A DNA stretch of 20,522 nucleotides from a virus. The stretch spans positions 1-20,522 of the IMG/VR virus record IMGVR_UViG_3300020054_000705; one strand, 5' to 3'. A model generated the notes under the pieces. It worked only from the letters and a program-made list of their open reading frames with translations, was not told the DNA's origin and searched no databases. The position numbers were made by a program, and so were the translations under genes. Positions 9,792 to 16,730 of the stretch are shown here, one piece after another (the stretch's first letter is position 1; every line of letters starts with the position of its first letter).

Positions 9792-12568
9792 CCAATCCGA
9801 CCGCAGGACACACCAGCGCTACCGGCATGGGTAGCGATGCGCAAGGCCTGCGCGATGGCGACGGGCTGACCAGCCCCAGCCTCACCAACCTCTACGAAGG
9901 GTTGCACGGAAACGGCATCCTGCGTCTGGGGGACGGGGCGCGTGGCGACTCGCTGAGGAACAGCGTGGTGGCTAACACTCCCGGCTACCTGCAAATTGGC
10001 GCCGCTCAGGGAGAGGTCAAAGTCTACGGCGGCTACTGCGTTCTCGACGGCGTCCTCTATCAGTTTGCCAACGGTCCGGGCTCCTACGAGACGTTCATCG
10101 TGGGGACCACTGGGGCAGGGGCTAATCACAGCGGCGACCTTCCCAGCGTGCCGGGCTCCAACAGCGACGTCTACGTGGTTGTCTACCTCGTCGGGCGCAA
10201 CACCCCAGAGGCCCACGTGATGTACGAGATGGGCACGCCTGCAGCGCCTTCCAGCGGCACGCCTCTCATTCCGAACCGCTTCCTGTCGACACCGAGCATT
10301 TCCGGCAACACAGACCTCAACCACCAAACGACCGTGCTGGGCGTGATTCGCTACTCCATGGCAGGTGGCTCAGCCAACGTGACCGCAAGCCTCAGCGGCC
10401 CAGTCATCCACGACCGGCGCACGTTCCTCAGGAACAGTCCTCTCTACCTGACGCCCATGACCAAGGGCGGTATTGGCGACGTCGCTGCCTCCAACGCACT
10501 GACCAACCCAGACGCCTTCTTCTCGTCCCCCGAAGACGGTGACCTGACGGGCAGCACGTTCGGTGCCATTTGGCAGACGCACCGTGAAGACACCGCCGGA
10601 GGGAAGCACGGCGTCATTCTGGCAGCCGTCCCCGGCAATCTGGACACTACGCCTGTGACTGGGGTGCACGTGCTTGGACCCGACCGGCTGGAAAACATCA
10701 CGACGTCGGCGGACATCACGTTCACCTTCGACGAAGCGAACATCTGGGTCATCACTACCGATGCCAACCGCACGATTGCTGCGAATGGGGTTTTTCCGGC
10801 AGGGCACATCGTGGACATCTACCACAAGGCGGGAGCGCACACGCTGACCTTCGACCCAACGGTAGGTGGTCACGGCGCAACTCCCATCAACGTCAGCATC
10901 GCGGTCGGCGACTCTGCTCGTTTCGTCTACGACGGAACCGACTGGCACCAAGTCATCGCATCTTCTGCCTCACCACCCTCTGCCAGCGGCGCCTCCGGCC
11001 TCGTCCAATTGTCGGACGGGGCGGGTGGCTTTACCAGCGACGCAGACCTGTCGTGGGACAGTGCAGCCGGAGAATTGACGGTGGACGGCAAGTTGACCGT
11101 TACTGGCCTGATTGACCCCACTGGGCTCGAATTGGACCCGCAGGCCACCAACCCCGGCGGTGTGGCTGGGAACACCTTGTGGCTCGACAGCGGTGCGAGC
11201 AACCGCCCCAAGATTGGGACAAACGCCGTCATCCGCGCTTCCGACAACATCAGCGAACTCACCAACGACTCGGCTTTCGTTGACGCTGCGGGTGCGGCCG
11301 CTGCTGCTCCAGTGGCATCGGTGAACACTCAGACTGGAGCAGTGAGCCTCGACGCTGACGACCTTGCAGACGGCACGACCAACGTGATGATGACCGCTGC
11401 GGAGCGCACGAAGTTGACCGGGGTCGAGACCGGCGCAACTGCTGACCAGACGGATGCTGAGATTCGCGCCGCAGTGGAGGCGGCTACGGACTCCAACGTG
11501 TTCACAGACGCTGACCACACGAAGTTGGACGGAATCGCTGCGGGCGCTACCGCCAACGACACGGACGCCAATCTGCGCGACAGGGCCACGCACACTGGCA
11601 CTCAAGCGGCGAGCACCATCGGTAGCGGTACGTTTGCTGATGCACGCATCGCACAAAGCAACGTGACGCAGCACCAAGCGGCTCTTTCGATTACTGAGTC
11701 GCAGATTTCAGACCTTCAGGGCTACCTGCTTTCGGAAACGAACGACCTGACTGCGTCGGTGACGTGGGCGAATGTGCCAGATGCCAACATCACCCAGTCG
11801 TCCGTCACGCAGCATCAGGCTGCGCTGACTGTCGACGATAGCCAAGTGACCGCTGCGGCAAGTGCAACGAACTACACGCCCTCAGCAGCCACCGTCGAGG
11901 GACACCTGAGCGGCATCGACGCTGCGATAGGTGGTGTGTCCGTGACTGAGACGGACCCTGTGTTCACCGCATCAGCCGCAGCCTCCATCACCAATGCGGG
12001 CTCGGGACTCGTCACCACATCAGCCGAGCGCACCAATTGGAACGCAGCCTACGGGTGGGGTGACCACGGTGCGGCAGGTTACCTGACCAGCGCACCTGCC
12101 CCTGATTTGCTACTCCTTGACTCCAACGGCGTGAACATGACGGCAGGTACGAAGGCTTCTTGGAATACGCTCACGAACTTTACGACTCGTACATCAAGCG
12201 GAACTGCCCCTACATACAACGCAGGCCTCGGCCAAATTACCATCAATGCGTCGGGAACGTATGAGATGATTCTGAGTATCGTGTTCAGGAACGCATCGGC
12301 GGGTTGGGGTTTGGCGTGGTCTTCGTCCTACACGAACTACACCCGTATGTGGGTCACGCGGGGAGCGACGACCGAACTCGGTCCCGTTCAAATGACGTAT
12401 TCGTCATCAATGCAGAATACCCTTGTGCGAGTTCTTGACCTTCAGGCAGGTGATATCATCACACCTGTTGTGTATTGGAACATGTCGTTCGCTTCAATGG
12501 AATGCTTTGAGAACTCACCAACGACTGTCGGTTTTCAGAATTACTGCATGATTAGGAAGGTGTCTTGA
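9788..12568 (+). CDS. Tail fibre / receptor-binding protein
   Basis: 926 residues from a TTG start supported by GAGGTGA. The N-terminal ~220 residues are Gly/Asn/Ser-rich and probably attach to the tail. Residues ~300-400 form a beta domain. From ~410 onward come elements typical of bacteriophage fibres: GLVQLSDG and LTVDGKLTV segments; NTQTGAVSLDADDL; two copies of a TKL-x-G-x3-GATA-x2-TDA unit (about residues 539-597); two copies of a VTQHQAAL unit (about 618-680); and a YGWGDHGAAGYL motif near residue 755. The last ~140 residues look like a C1q/TNF-type jellyroll head, a common receptor-binding tip. The DNA of that tip is clearly lower in G+C than the shaft (about 50% against over 60%), suggesting a swapped module. 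Probably trimeric by analogy with phage fibres. The 3' end overlaps the next gene by one base (TGATG). Confidence 0.88.
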   Translation: MTNPTAGHTSATGMGSDAQGLRDGDGLTSPSLTNLYEGLHGNGILRLGDGARGDSLRNSVVANTPGYLQIGAAQGEVKVYGGYCVLDGVLYQFANGPGSYETFIVGTTGAGANHSGDLPSVPGSNSDVYVVVYLVGRNTPEAHVMYEMGTPAAPSSGTPLIPNRFLSTPSISGNTDLNHQTTVLGVIRYSMAGGSANVTASLSGPVIHDRRTFLRNSPLYLTPMTKGGIGDVAASNALTNPDAFFSSPEDGDLTGSTFGAIWQTHREDTAGGKHGVILAAVPGNLDTTPVTGVHVLGPDRLENITTSADITFTFDEANIWVITTDANRTIAANGVFPAGHIVDIYHKAGAHTLTFDPTVGGHGATPINVSIAVGDSARFVYDGTDWHQVIASSASPPSASGASGLVQLSDGAGGFTSDADLSWDSAAGELTVDGKLTVTGLIDPTGLELDPQATNPGGVAGNTLWLDSGASNRPKIGTNAVIRASDNISELTNDSAFVDAAGAAAAAPVASVNTQTGAVSLDADDLADGTTNVMMTAAERTKLTGVETGATADQTDAEIRAAVEAATDSNVFTDADHTKLDGIAAGATANDTDANLRDRATHTGTQAASTIGSGTFADARIAQSNVTQHQAALSITESQISDLQGYLLSETNDLTASVTWANVPDANITQSSVTQHQAALTVDDSQVTAAASATNYTPSAATVEGHLSGIDAAIGGVSVTETDPVFTASAAASITNAGSGLVTTSAERTNWNAAYGWGDHGAAGYLTSAPAPDLLLLDSNGVNMTAGTKASWNTLTNFTTRTSSGTAPTYNAGLGQITINASGTYEMILSIVFRNASAGWGLAWSSSYTNYTRMWVTRGATTELGPVQMTYSSSMQNTLVRVLDLQAGDIITPVVYWNMSFASMECFENSPTTVGFQNYCMIRKVS
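11402..11578 (+). repeat. Two-copy coding repeat in fibre shaft (37-residue period)
   Basis: Units at 11402-11467 and 11513-11578, 111 nt apart, encode related 22-residue blocks sharing TKL, G, GATA and TDA. The protein is conserved more than the DNA, as expected for shaft repeats in phage-type fibres. Confidence 0.7.
11639..11827 (+). repeat. Two-copy coding repeat in fibre shaft (VTQHQAAL unit)
   Basis: Units at 11639-11686 and 11780-11827, 141 nt apart, encode 16-residue blocks identical at 13 positions. Codons differ at many synonymous sites, so the duplication is old or kept by protein-level selection. Confidence 0.75.
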
Positions 12569-12735
12569 TGCGTACAGTTGAAGAAGCGATTATTGCCAAT
12601 ACGAACCTCACTCATCAAGAGTTCGTGGACTACCCATTGGTAGTGAACGGTACATACGACAGTTCGGCTTGGCCCTCATCGGGCTTCGGCACCGCGCCTA
12701 CGCTTGCTCAGGTACAGGCTTGGATGGCTGCTTGA
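12568..12735 (+). CDS. Small protein following the tail fibre, unknown
   Basis: 55 residues; ATG at 12568 shares its A with the TGA of the fibre gene, with AGGAAGGTG a few bases upstream. The N-terminal half is acidic and probably helical (TVEEAIIANTNLTHQEF). The C-terminal part is small-residue rich (SSAWPSSGFG) and ends in a short amphipathic helix (LAQVQAWMAA). No family recognised. Like the fibre tip it lies in low-G+C DNA, so it may travel with that module as a tip partner, fibre chaperone or accessory protein (inference). Its stop overlaps the next start in the same TGATG arrangement. Confidence 0.6.
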   Translation: MRTVEEAIIANTNLTHQEFVDYPLVVNGTYDSSAWPSSGFGTAPTLAQVQAWMAA

Positions 12736-12989
12736 TGGGGCGACTGGTCGACCTGCTCAAGCAGGAGTGTGAGAACTGCAGACGCATCGCTCTGCCTCGT
12801 AGTATCTCTGGTCGCTACGTCAGCGGTGAATTGGCCGTGCTACACGAGTGCCCTTTCTGCTCCTACGTGCGGTTTCACGGACAACTGGGATTCAAGGGCG
12901 AGCGCAAGCGCCGCGCAGAGCCGGTGTCGAAACGAGCAGGCGGACGCCTCTCCGCGTTTCTCAGGAATAGGGCTGAGAAAATGCGGTGA
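12735..12989 (+). CDS. Small zinc-ribbon protein with basic tail
   Basis: 84 residues starting at the ATG that overlaps the preceding TGA by one base; no strong SD, so probably translated by coupling. Two CxxC knuckles (C12/C15 in CENC and C39/C42 in CPFC) separated by 23 residues form a classic zinc ribbon. The C-terminal ~35 residues are strongly Arg/Lys-rich, compatible with nucleic-acid or capsid binding. It is the last plus-strand gene before the convergent junction. Function unknown; a transcription- or packaging-related role is possible, but nothing in the sequence decides it. An in-frame ATG further upstream (12669) would run through the 55-residue gene and is less likely. Confidence 0.65.
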   Translation: MGRLVDLLKQECENCRRIALPRSISGRYVSGELAVLHECPFCSYVRFHGQLGFKGERKRRAEPVSKRAGGRLSAFLRNRAEKMR

Positions 12990-13057
12990 TTATGCGACTT
13001 CGCGTTCACTCTTCCTCTTCGGCGAGGACCTCTACAGCCCTACAGATGTGGCACATC
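12990..13057. other. Convergent intergenic junction
   Basis: 68 nt between the ends of the plus-strand structural block and the minus-strand replication block, the only gap of any size in the window. It is pyrimidine-rich on the plus strand (TTCACTCTTCCTCTTC). I see no convincing hairpin with a T-run on either strand, although both transcripts should end about here. A possible 16-codon gene lies on the minus strand. Confidence 0.6.
13006..13056 (-). CDS. Possible 16-residue CxxC mini-protein (tentative)
   Basis: ATG at 13056 lies 1 nt beyond the thermosome TGA. It is preceded at 5 nt by GGTGA, itself part of the last thermosome codons. The product has a CxxC near the start and ends in four Glu before a TGA. 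The start/SD geometry matches other genes here, but the length makes chance occurrence easy. Confidence 0.2.
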   Translation of the reverse strand: MCHICRAVEVLAEEEE

Positions 13058-14551
13058 TCACTCACCGCGCTTTCCGATGATGTCGTCGATGCGGAGGATG
13101 CTGATGGTCACTTCACTGGCTGACTGCACAGCCTGTCGCACCAGTTCAAGGGGCTCAAAGACGCCAGCCTCAACCATGGAGCAAGCACCGCCATTCTCGA
13201 TGTCCGGCCCAGCATCGCCGTTGCCCTGCATGTGCTCGTTGCGCAGCGTCAGGATGGTGTCCAGTGGGTCGTGACCGGCGTTCTCGGCGATGGTGGCAGG
13301 GATGCCCTCCAGAGCGTCTGCAAAGGCGTCAATGGCCATCTGCTCACGCCCACCGGCTTCTGCCGCACGAGCGCGCAGGTGGAGGGCCGCGCTGAGGTAG
13401 GCAGAGCCGCCGCCAGCCACGGTCTTCCCGCTGTTGTGAGCCAAACAAACGACACCCAGCGCATCCTCAAAGCCGCGCTCAGTCTCGTCGAGCGTCTGTC
13501 GGGTTGCCCCTCGCAGAACGAGGGTGGTCACTTCGCCTTCGCCCTCGACGATGACGTAGCGCATGTCGCCGATGGTTTCGCACCTGATATGGGCGTCAGA
13601 AGCCACCTTCCCACCGTCTTCGACGCTGTGGTACACGGTGGTGCCCAGAAGTCGAGCCAGAGCCGTCATGTCGCTTTCTGGCACGCGGTGGACCACAGCG
13701 ATGTTGGCGTTGGCCAGAGCCGCCGCAACGACCTCGTTGACGGTGTCCCTGCAGAACACGGCACCTCCGTCAGGCATGATGCTGATGATGTCCGTGGCCT
13801 TCTGAATCCACTCGTCTCGGCTGGACTGCTTCCGGTACTGCTGGTATTCCTGCGCAGAAGACAGGCTGATTTGCACGTTGTCGTCCTTCTTCCCGTCGCC
13901 AAGACCCGTGTTGATGAGCAGCACCTTGGGCGCAGGCTCGTCGGGCATGGCCGGGAGCATGAACTCCTTGTGCAGCACCACGCCGTGGAAACAGTACGAG
14001 TCGTCCAGCGAGCCACCCGGCTGCGAAAGGACCCGGATGCGGGAGTAGTCGCCGTTGGCGTTCTTGGCTGCCGTCACGCACAGTTCGCTAACGTGGTCCA
14101 TGCTGGACTCCAGCGCCTTTCCCGTGATGGAGGTCCGTGCAATCTTGCTCAGAGGCGCCTCGACGGTCAACGAGTTTAGGTGCTCAACGGCCCAAGCGGC
14201 TGCCTTGCGGTAGCCACGACAAATGATGTTCGCGTGGAGGCCCTTGCCGAACAGCAGTTCGCTGTTGCCCAGCAATTCACCGGCAAGCACAACCGTGCTG
14301 GTCGTACCGTCGTAGCAGACGTCCTCCTGCGTGTTGGCAGCCTCGACGACCATCTTGGCCGCAGGGTGAGTGATGTCCAACTGCTGCAGAATGGTCGCGC
14401 CGTCGTTGGTGACGATGACGTTCCCGCCTGCGTCGACCATCATCTTGTCCATGCCCATCGGCCCCAGTGTCGTTTTCACCGTCGACACGGCCCGCTTGGC
14501 CGCTCGGATGTTATGCACTACAGCGCTCGTGTTCCCCTCTGTCTCGTTCAT
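13058..14551 (-). CDS. ths: Group II chaperonin (thermosome) subunit, viral
   Basis: 497 residues from an ATG placed 4 nt after GGTGAT; a GTG three codons earlier, overlapping the upstream stop as GTGA, is the alternative. Group II landmarks in order: TLGPMGMDKM (~27-37), NDGATIL (49-55), the ATP/Mg loop DGTT (81-84), an apical domain with a lid-like helical protrusion (~210-260), LDETERGFEDAL containing the catalytic-type Asp (D363), a GGG turn (380-382), NAGHDPLDTI and ILRIDDII. It would form double-ring ATP-driven folding chambers in the cytoplasm. It is shorter than cellular thermosomes (about 545 residues), lacking part of the N-terminus and the Gly/Met-rich C-terminal tail. The first Gly of the usual GDGTT is Tyr here. 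It ends the replication block, facing the large virion genes, so it may fold virion or replication proteins. It could co-assemble with host subunits or form its own ring. Confidence 0.95.
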   Translation of the reverse strand: MNETEGNTSAVVHNIRAAKRAVSTVKTTLGPMGMDKMMVDAGGNVIVTNDGATILQQLDITHPAAKMVVEAANTQEDVCYDGTTSTVVLAGELLGNSELLFGKGLHANIICRGYRKAAAWAVEHLNSLTVEAPLSKIARTSITGKALESSMDHVSELCVTAAKNANGDYSRIRVLSQPGGSLDDSYCFHGVVLHKEFMLPAMPDEPAPKVLLINTGLGDGKKDDNVQISLSSAQEYQQYRKQSSRDEWIQKATDIISIMPDGGAVFCRDTVNEVVAAALANANIAVVHRVPESDMTALARLLGTTVYHSVEDGGKVASDAHIRCETIGDMRYVIVEGEGEVTTLVLRGATRQTLDETERGFEDALGVVCLAHNSGKTVAGGGSAYLSAALHLRARAAEAGGREQMAIDAFADALEGIPATIAENAGHDPLDTILTLRNEHMQGNGDAGPDIENGGACSMVEAGVFEPLELVRQAVQSASEVTISILRIDDIIGKRGE

Positions 14552-14555
14552 CTGT

Positions 14556-14561
14556 ATCACC
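14556..14561 (-). promoter_or_regulatory. GGTGAT Shine-Dalgarno overlapping upstream stop
   Basis: GGTGAT, 4 nt before the ATG at 14551, contains the TGA stop of the exonuclease gene. One element therefore ends one gene and starts the next, and it favours the ATG over the GTG at 14560. Confidence 0.6.
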
Positions 14562-15168
14562 AGTCTACCTCAAACTCCTTCACTTCGCCAGTGTGGCGAC
14601 AGCGGGCTTTCACGAAGCCTTCCGTCACACCGTGCTGCCAAAGTTCGTAGGTGAGTTCTGCATCCTTCAGGCAGTATTCGGCGACCTTGCCGAAGTTGCC
14701 CTTGCGCCACTCGATGGGCGCGTCATGACTCGTCATCAATTTGCCCTTCTGGAGGGTGTGCTCGCAAGCGTCCGACAGGGGCACAGCGTGCCCCGTGATG
14801 GCGCGCAGCAGCGCTGAAGTGTCGAAGACCTGCTCGTCGGACTTGGCGAGGATGTCGCCCGCTGCCCAGCAGTCGAGGGCGTCGCGGATGATGGGGAGGT
14901 CGAACTTCTTGAGGTTGTGACCCAGCACGAGCCCGCCTTGGTTGACGTGTTCGGCGAGGTCTTCGCCGATGATTTGTGGGTGCAACTTCTTGACGACCGT
15001 TCCTTCAGGAAGCGCCTTGGTGACGGGCTCGTTGCAGTAGACCACGCCGTTTTCGCCGTCCCACGTCGCCACGACAGTGGGCTCAAACAGGTGCGTCTGC
15101 CCCCAGCCGCCAATCTCGTGCGAGTAGTTCGCAGTCTCAATGTCCAGAGCCAGCATTTTTACGACCAT
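14557..15168 (-). CDS. DEDDy-type 3'-5' exonuclease (DnaQ/RNase H-like fold)
   Basis: 203 residues. All three exonuclease motifs are present: Exo I LALDIET (D9, E11), Exo II GHNLKKFDLP (N85, D90) and Exo III YCLKDAELTYELW (Y165, D169, so DEDDy). Spacing resembles the proofreading domain of family B polymerases, but no polymerase domain follows, so this is a stand-alone two-metal nuclease. The ATG at 15168 has GGAGGA 8 nt upstream and overlaps the 3' end of the Cys-rich gene by 32 nt; a second ATG (15156) just before the first motif lacks a good SD. The stop overlaps the thermosome start region. Likely roles are proofreading in trans, end trimming or recombination. DNA versus RNA substrate cannot be told from sequence. 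Confidence 0.85.
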   Translation of the reverse strand: MVVKMLALDIETANYSHEIGGWGQTHLFEPTVVATWDGENGVVYCNEPVTKALPEGTVVKKLHPQIIGEDLAEHVNQGGLVLGHNLKKFDLPIIRDALDCWAAGDILAKSDEQVFDTSALLRAITGHAVPLSDACEHTLQKGKLMTSHDAPIEWRKGNFGKVAEYCLKDAELTYELWQHGVTEGFVKARCRHTGEVKEFEVDW

Positions 15169-15307
15169 TCACACATTCCTCCATGCAACCGAAGCACCAG
15201 TCGCACATGACGACTTCCTGACCATGATGTTTTCCAAAGGTCCAGCCTCCGATAAATGCCCCCACGGGGGTTGAGCACATAACGCATTCGGTGCACTTAA
15301 CTTCCAC
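15137..15307 (-). CDS. Cys-rich zinc-binding mini-protein
   Basis: 56 residues with seven Cys in two clusters: C5-x2-C8-x2-C11 and C35-x2-C38-x2-C41-x3-C45. The linker carries Gly, Trp and two His (GGWTFGKHHG). The pattern suits a zinc ribbon or two-zinc cluster; an Fe-S site cannot be excluded. GTG start at 15307, with GGTGGTG 6 nt upstream lying across the ATPase stop; a further GTG pair upstream would add up to four residues. The 3' end runs 32 nt into the exonuclease gene in another frame. The dense, regular Cys spacing is strong evidence that this frame is translated. Function unknown; its place between helicase-like and exonuclease genes hints at a replication accessory role. Confidence 0.65.
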   Translation of the reverse strand: MEVKCTECVMCSTPVGAFIGGWTFGKHHGQEVVMCDWCFGCMEECVNGRKNAGSGH

Positions 15308-15308
15308 A

Positions 15309-16730
15309 TCAAGCACCACCCTTCCTGAACTCAGGTCGCAGTCTGATGTAGACACGCACACCGTCACGAGTGTCGACGAACATTTCTGCTCCGTAGTCGT
15401 TGTACTTCGTGTTGATGGACCCGTGGCTACTGTAGTTGGCCATCTTTCCGAAGGCCTCCATGACTTCGCTCTTCTTGGCCCAGCCCTGACCACGGGTGTC
15501 GTCGAAGTCGAAGAGTTCGCACTGTTCAAACGACTTTCGCCAGAAGTCCTGAACCTTCTTCTTCTCACTGGCGCCCGCACCGATGTTGACTTCGGATTCA
15601 AGCCACTGAATGAGGTTCCCGTAGAGGTCGTAGAGGATTTCGCGTGCCATGTCGACGTGGTCGCCACGTACAACCCAGACACCCTCAATCATGGCCATGT
15701 GGTGAGCGAGGATGTTGGTGTAGTTCTGGAGCCCCATGACGAAGGAAGAGCAGATGCCCTGCTTGTCCGGGCCGAGCGGCTCAACGATGCTGTAGTACTC
15801 GTCAATCGCCATGTAAAGGGCCGGCTTGTACGAGCCGTCAATGGTGAACATTCGCTTCATCAGCCCCATGACGACCTGCTCTTGGTCGTCTTCCGACATT
15901 TCATCCCATTCCATCGGTGGGATGTCGGCAAGGTCAAGGACGCGTCGCTTGAGTTGCTTTTGCAGGTCGGCAAAGAACTGCACGACTTCGTCGAAGGACA
16001 TCGCAGGCTCTGAGTCGTCGTGCACAGCGTCGGCCAACTCGTAGTTGATTTGACGCTTCATCTCCAGCGTCCACTGCCGCCAATACGTCAGAACACGCTG
16101 AAAAATACCCTTATCGAGCACGTGTTCCTTGATGCCCTTCGGCGGGAAAGTGGTAATCCAGAGGGACACCTCGGACTTGACGCTGAACGTCTCACGAGCC
16201 ATGTGCTTCGTGAGGTAGTTGCGCCCAGTACCCGCTGAGTTTAGAGCGGACTGGAGGAAGAGGGTGGTGTTTTCGTTGTGCTGCCCTGTCTTTAGGACGA
16301 CGCTTCCTTCGTCGAAGTTGAGCCCCTTGCGCCCGGCCAGAATGCCGGGGCGCACCATCATGTCGGGGTTGCGCGGGTCCTCCGAATCGGGGTCAGGGAC
16401 CAGTGTGCCCACGAGGGCAGCGTCGTTGCCGGAGTTGTAGTCCATGCTGTTCAGACCTGCTTCCAGCAACACTCGCTCGATGACCTCGTAGGCCGCTGAC
16501 TTGCCCGTCCGAGTGTCCTGAATCCAGAACATGCTGACGCGGGGGTCAAGGTTGCTCCCACCCACAGGGATGCGGACATACGGGATGGCCGCCTGACCAA
16601 GAATGAAGAAGAACGACAGCAGGCCCGGAATCTCGTTGTTCCTGCTGAACATGTTGAAGTGTTCAAGGTAGCCCCTCAGTGCAGGGTATTGCTTGGTACA
16701 TTCATAGTTCGCTGCTCGATGTTCCATCAC
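15309..16730 (-). CDS. AAA+ ATPase, probable replicative helicase
   Basis: 473 residues. The P-loop is TRTGKSAA (G76 K77 S78), without the usual leading Gly of GxxxxGKS. The Walker B candidate is GLNFDEGS (D140, E141), sensor-1-like SLWITTFPP lies at 189-197 and a putative arginine finger is FQRVL (R212). The ~80 C-terminal residues look like a winged helix (WAKKSEVMEAF, then YGAEMFV and VRVYIRL strands). This layout fits MCM-like or DUF3987-like helicases that partner AEP primases in viruses and plasmids. By context it is the best helicase candidate, just downstream of primase and ERCC4 nuclease. The GTG start at 16730 has GAGGAGGG 7 nt upstream, with an ATG as the next codon; it overlaps the nuclease gene by 29 nt. 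Helicase activity is inferred; the ATPase fold is fairly clear. Confidence 0.65.
   Translation of the reverse strand: MMEHRAANYECTKQYPALRGYLEHFNMFSRNNEIPGLLSFFFILGQAAIPYVRIPVGGSNLDPRVSMFWIQDTRTGKSAAYEVIERVLLEAGLNSMDYNSGNDAALVGTLVPDPDSEDPRNPDMMVRPGILAGRKGLNFDEGSVVLKTGQHNENTTLFLQSALNSAGTGRNYLTKHMARETFSVKSEVSLWITTFPPKGIKEHVLDKGIFQRVLTYWRQWTLEMKRQINYELADAVHDDSEPAMSFDEVVQFFADLQKQLKRRVLDLADIPPMEWDEMSEDDQEQVVMGLMKRMFTIDGSYKPALYMAIDEYYSIVEPLGPDKQGICSSFVMGLQNYTNILAHHMAMIEGVWVVRGDHVDMAREILYDLYGNLIQWLESEVNIGAGASEKKKVQDFWRKSFEQCELFDFDDTRGQGWAKKSEVMEAFGKMANYSSHGSINTKYNDYGAEMFVDTRDGVRVYIRLRPEFRKGGA

Noticed and set aside
12990-13057. Intrinsic terminator at the convergent junction
   Set aside because: I could not find a stable stem followed by a T-run on either strand; only a pyrimidine-rich stretch is present.
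13232-14179. Plus-strand open frame of about 315 codons
   Set aside because: Lies wholly antisense to the clear thermosome gene.
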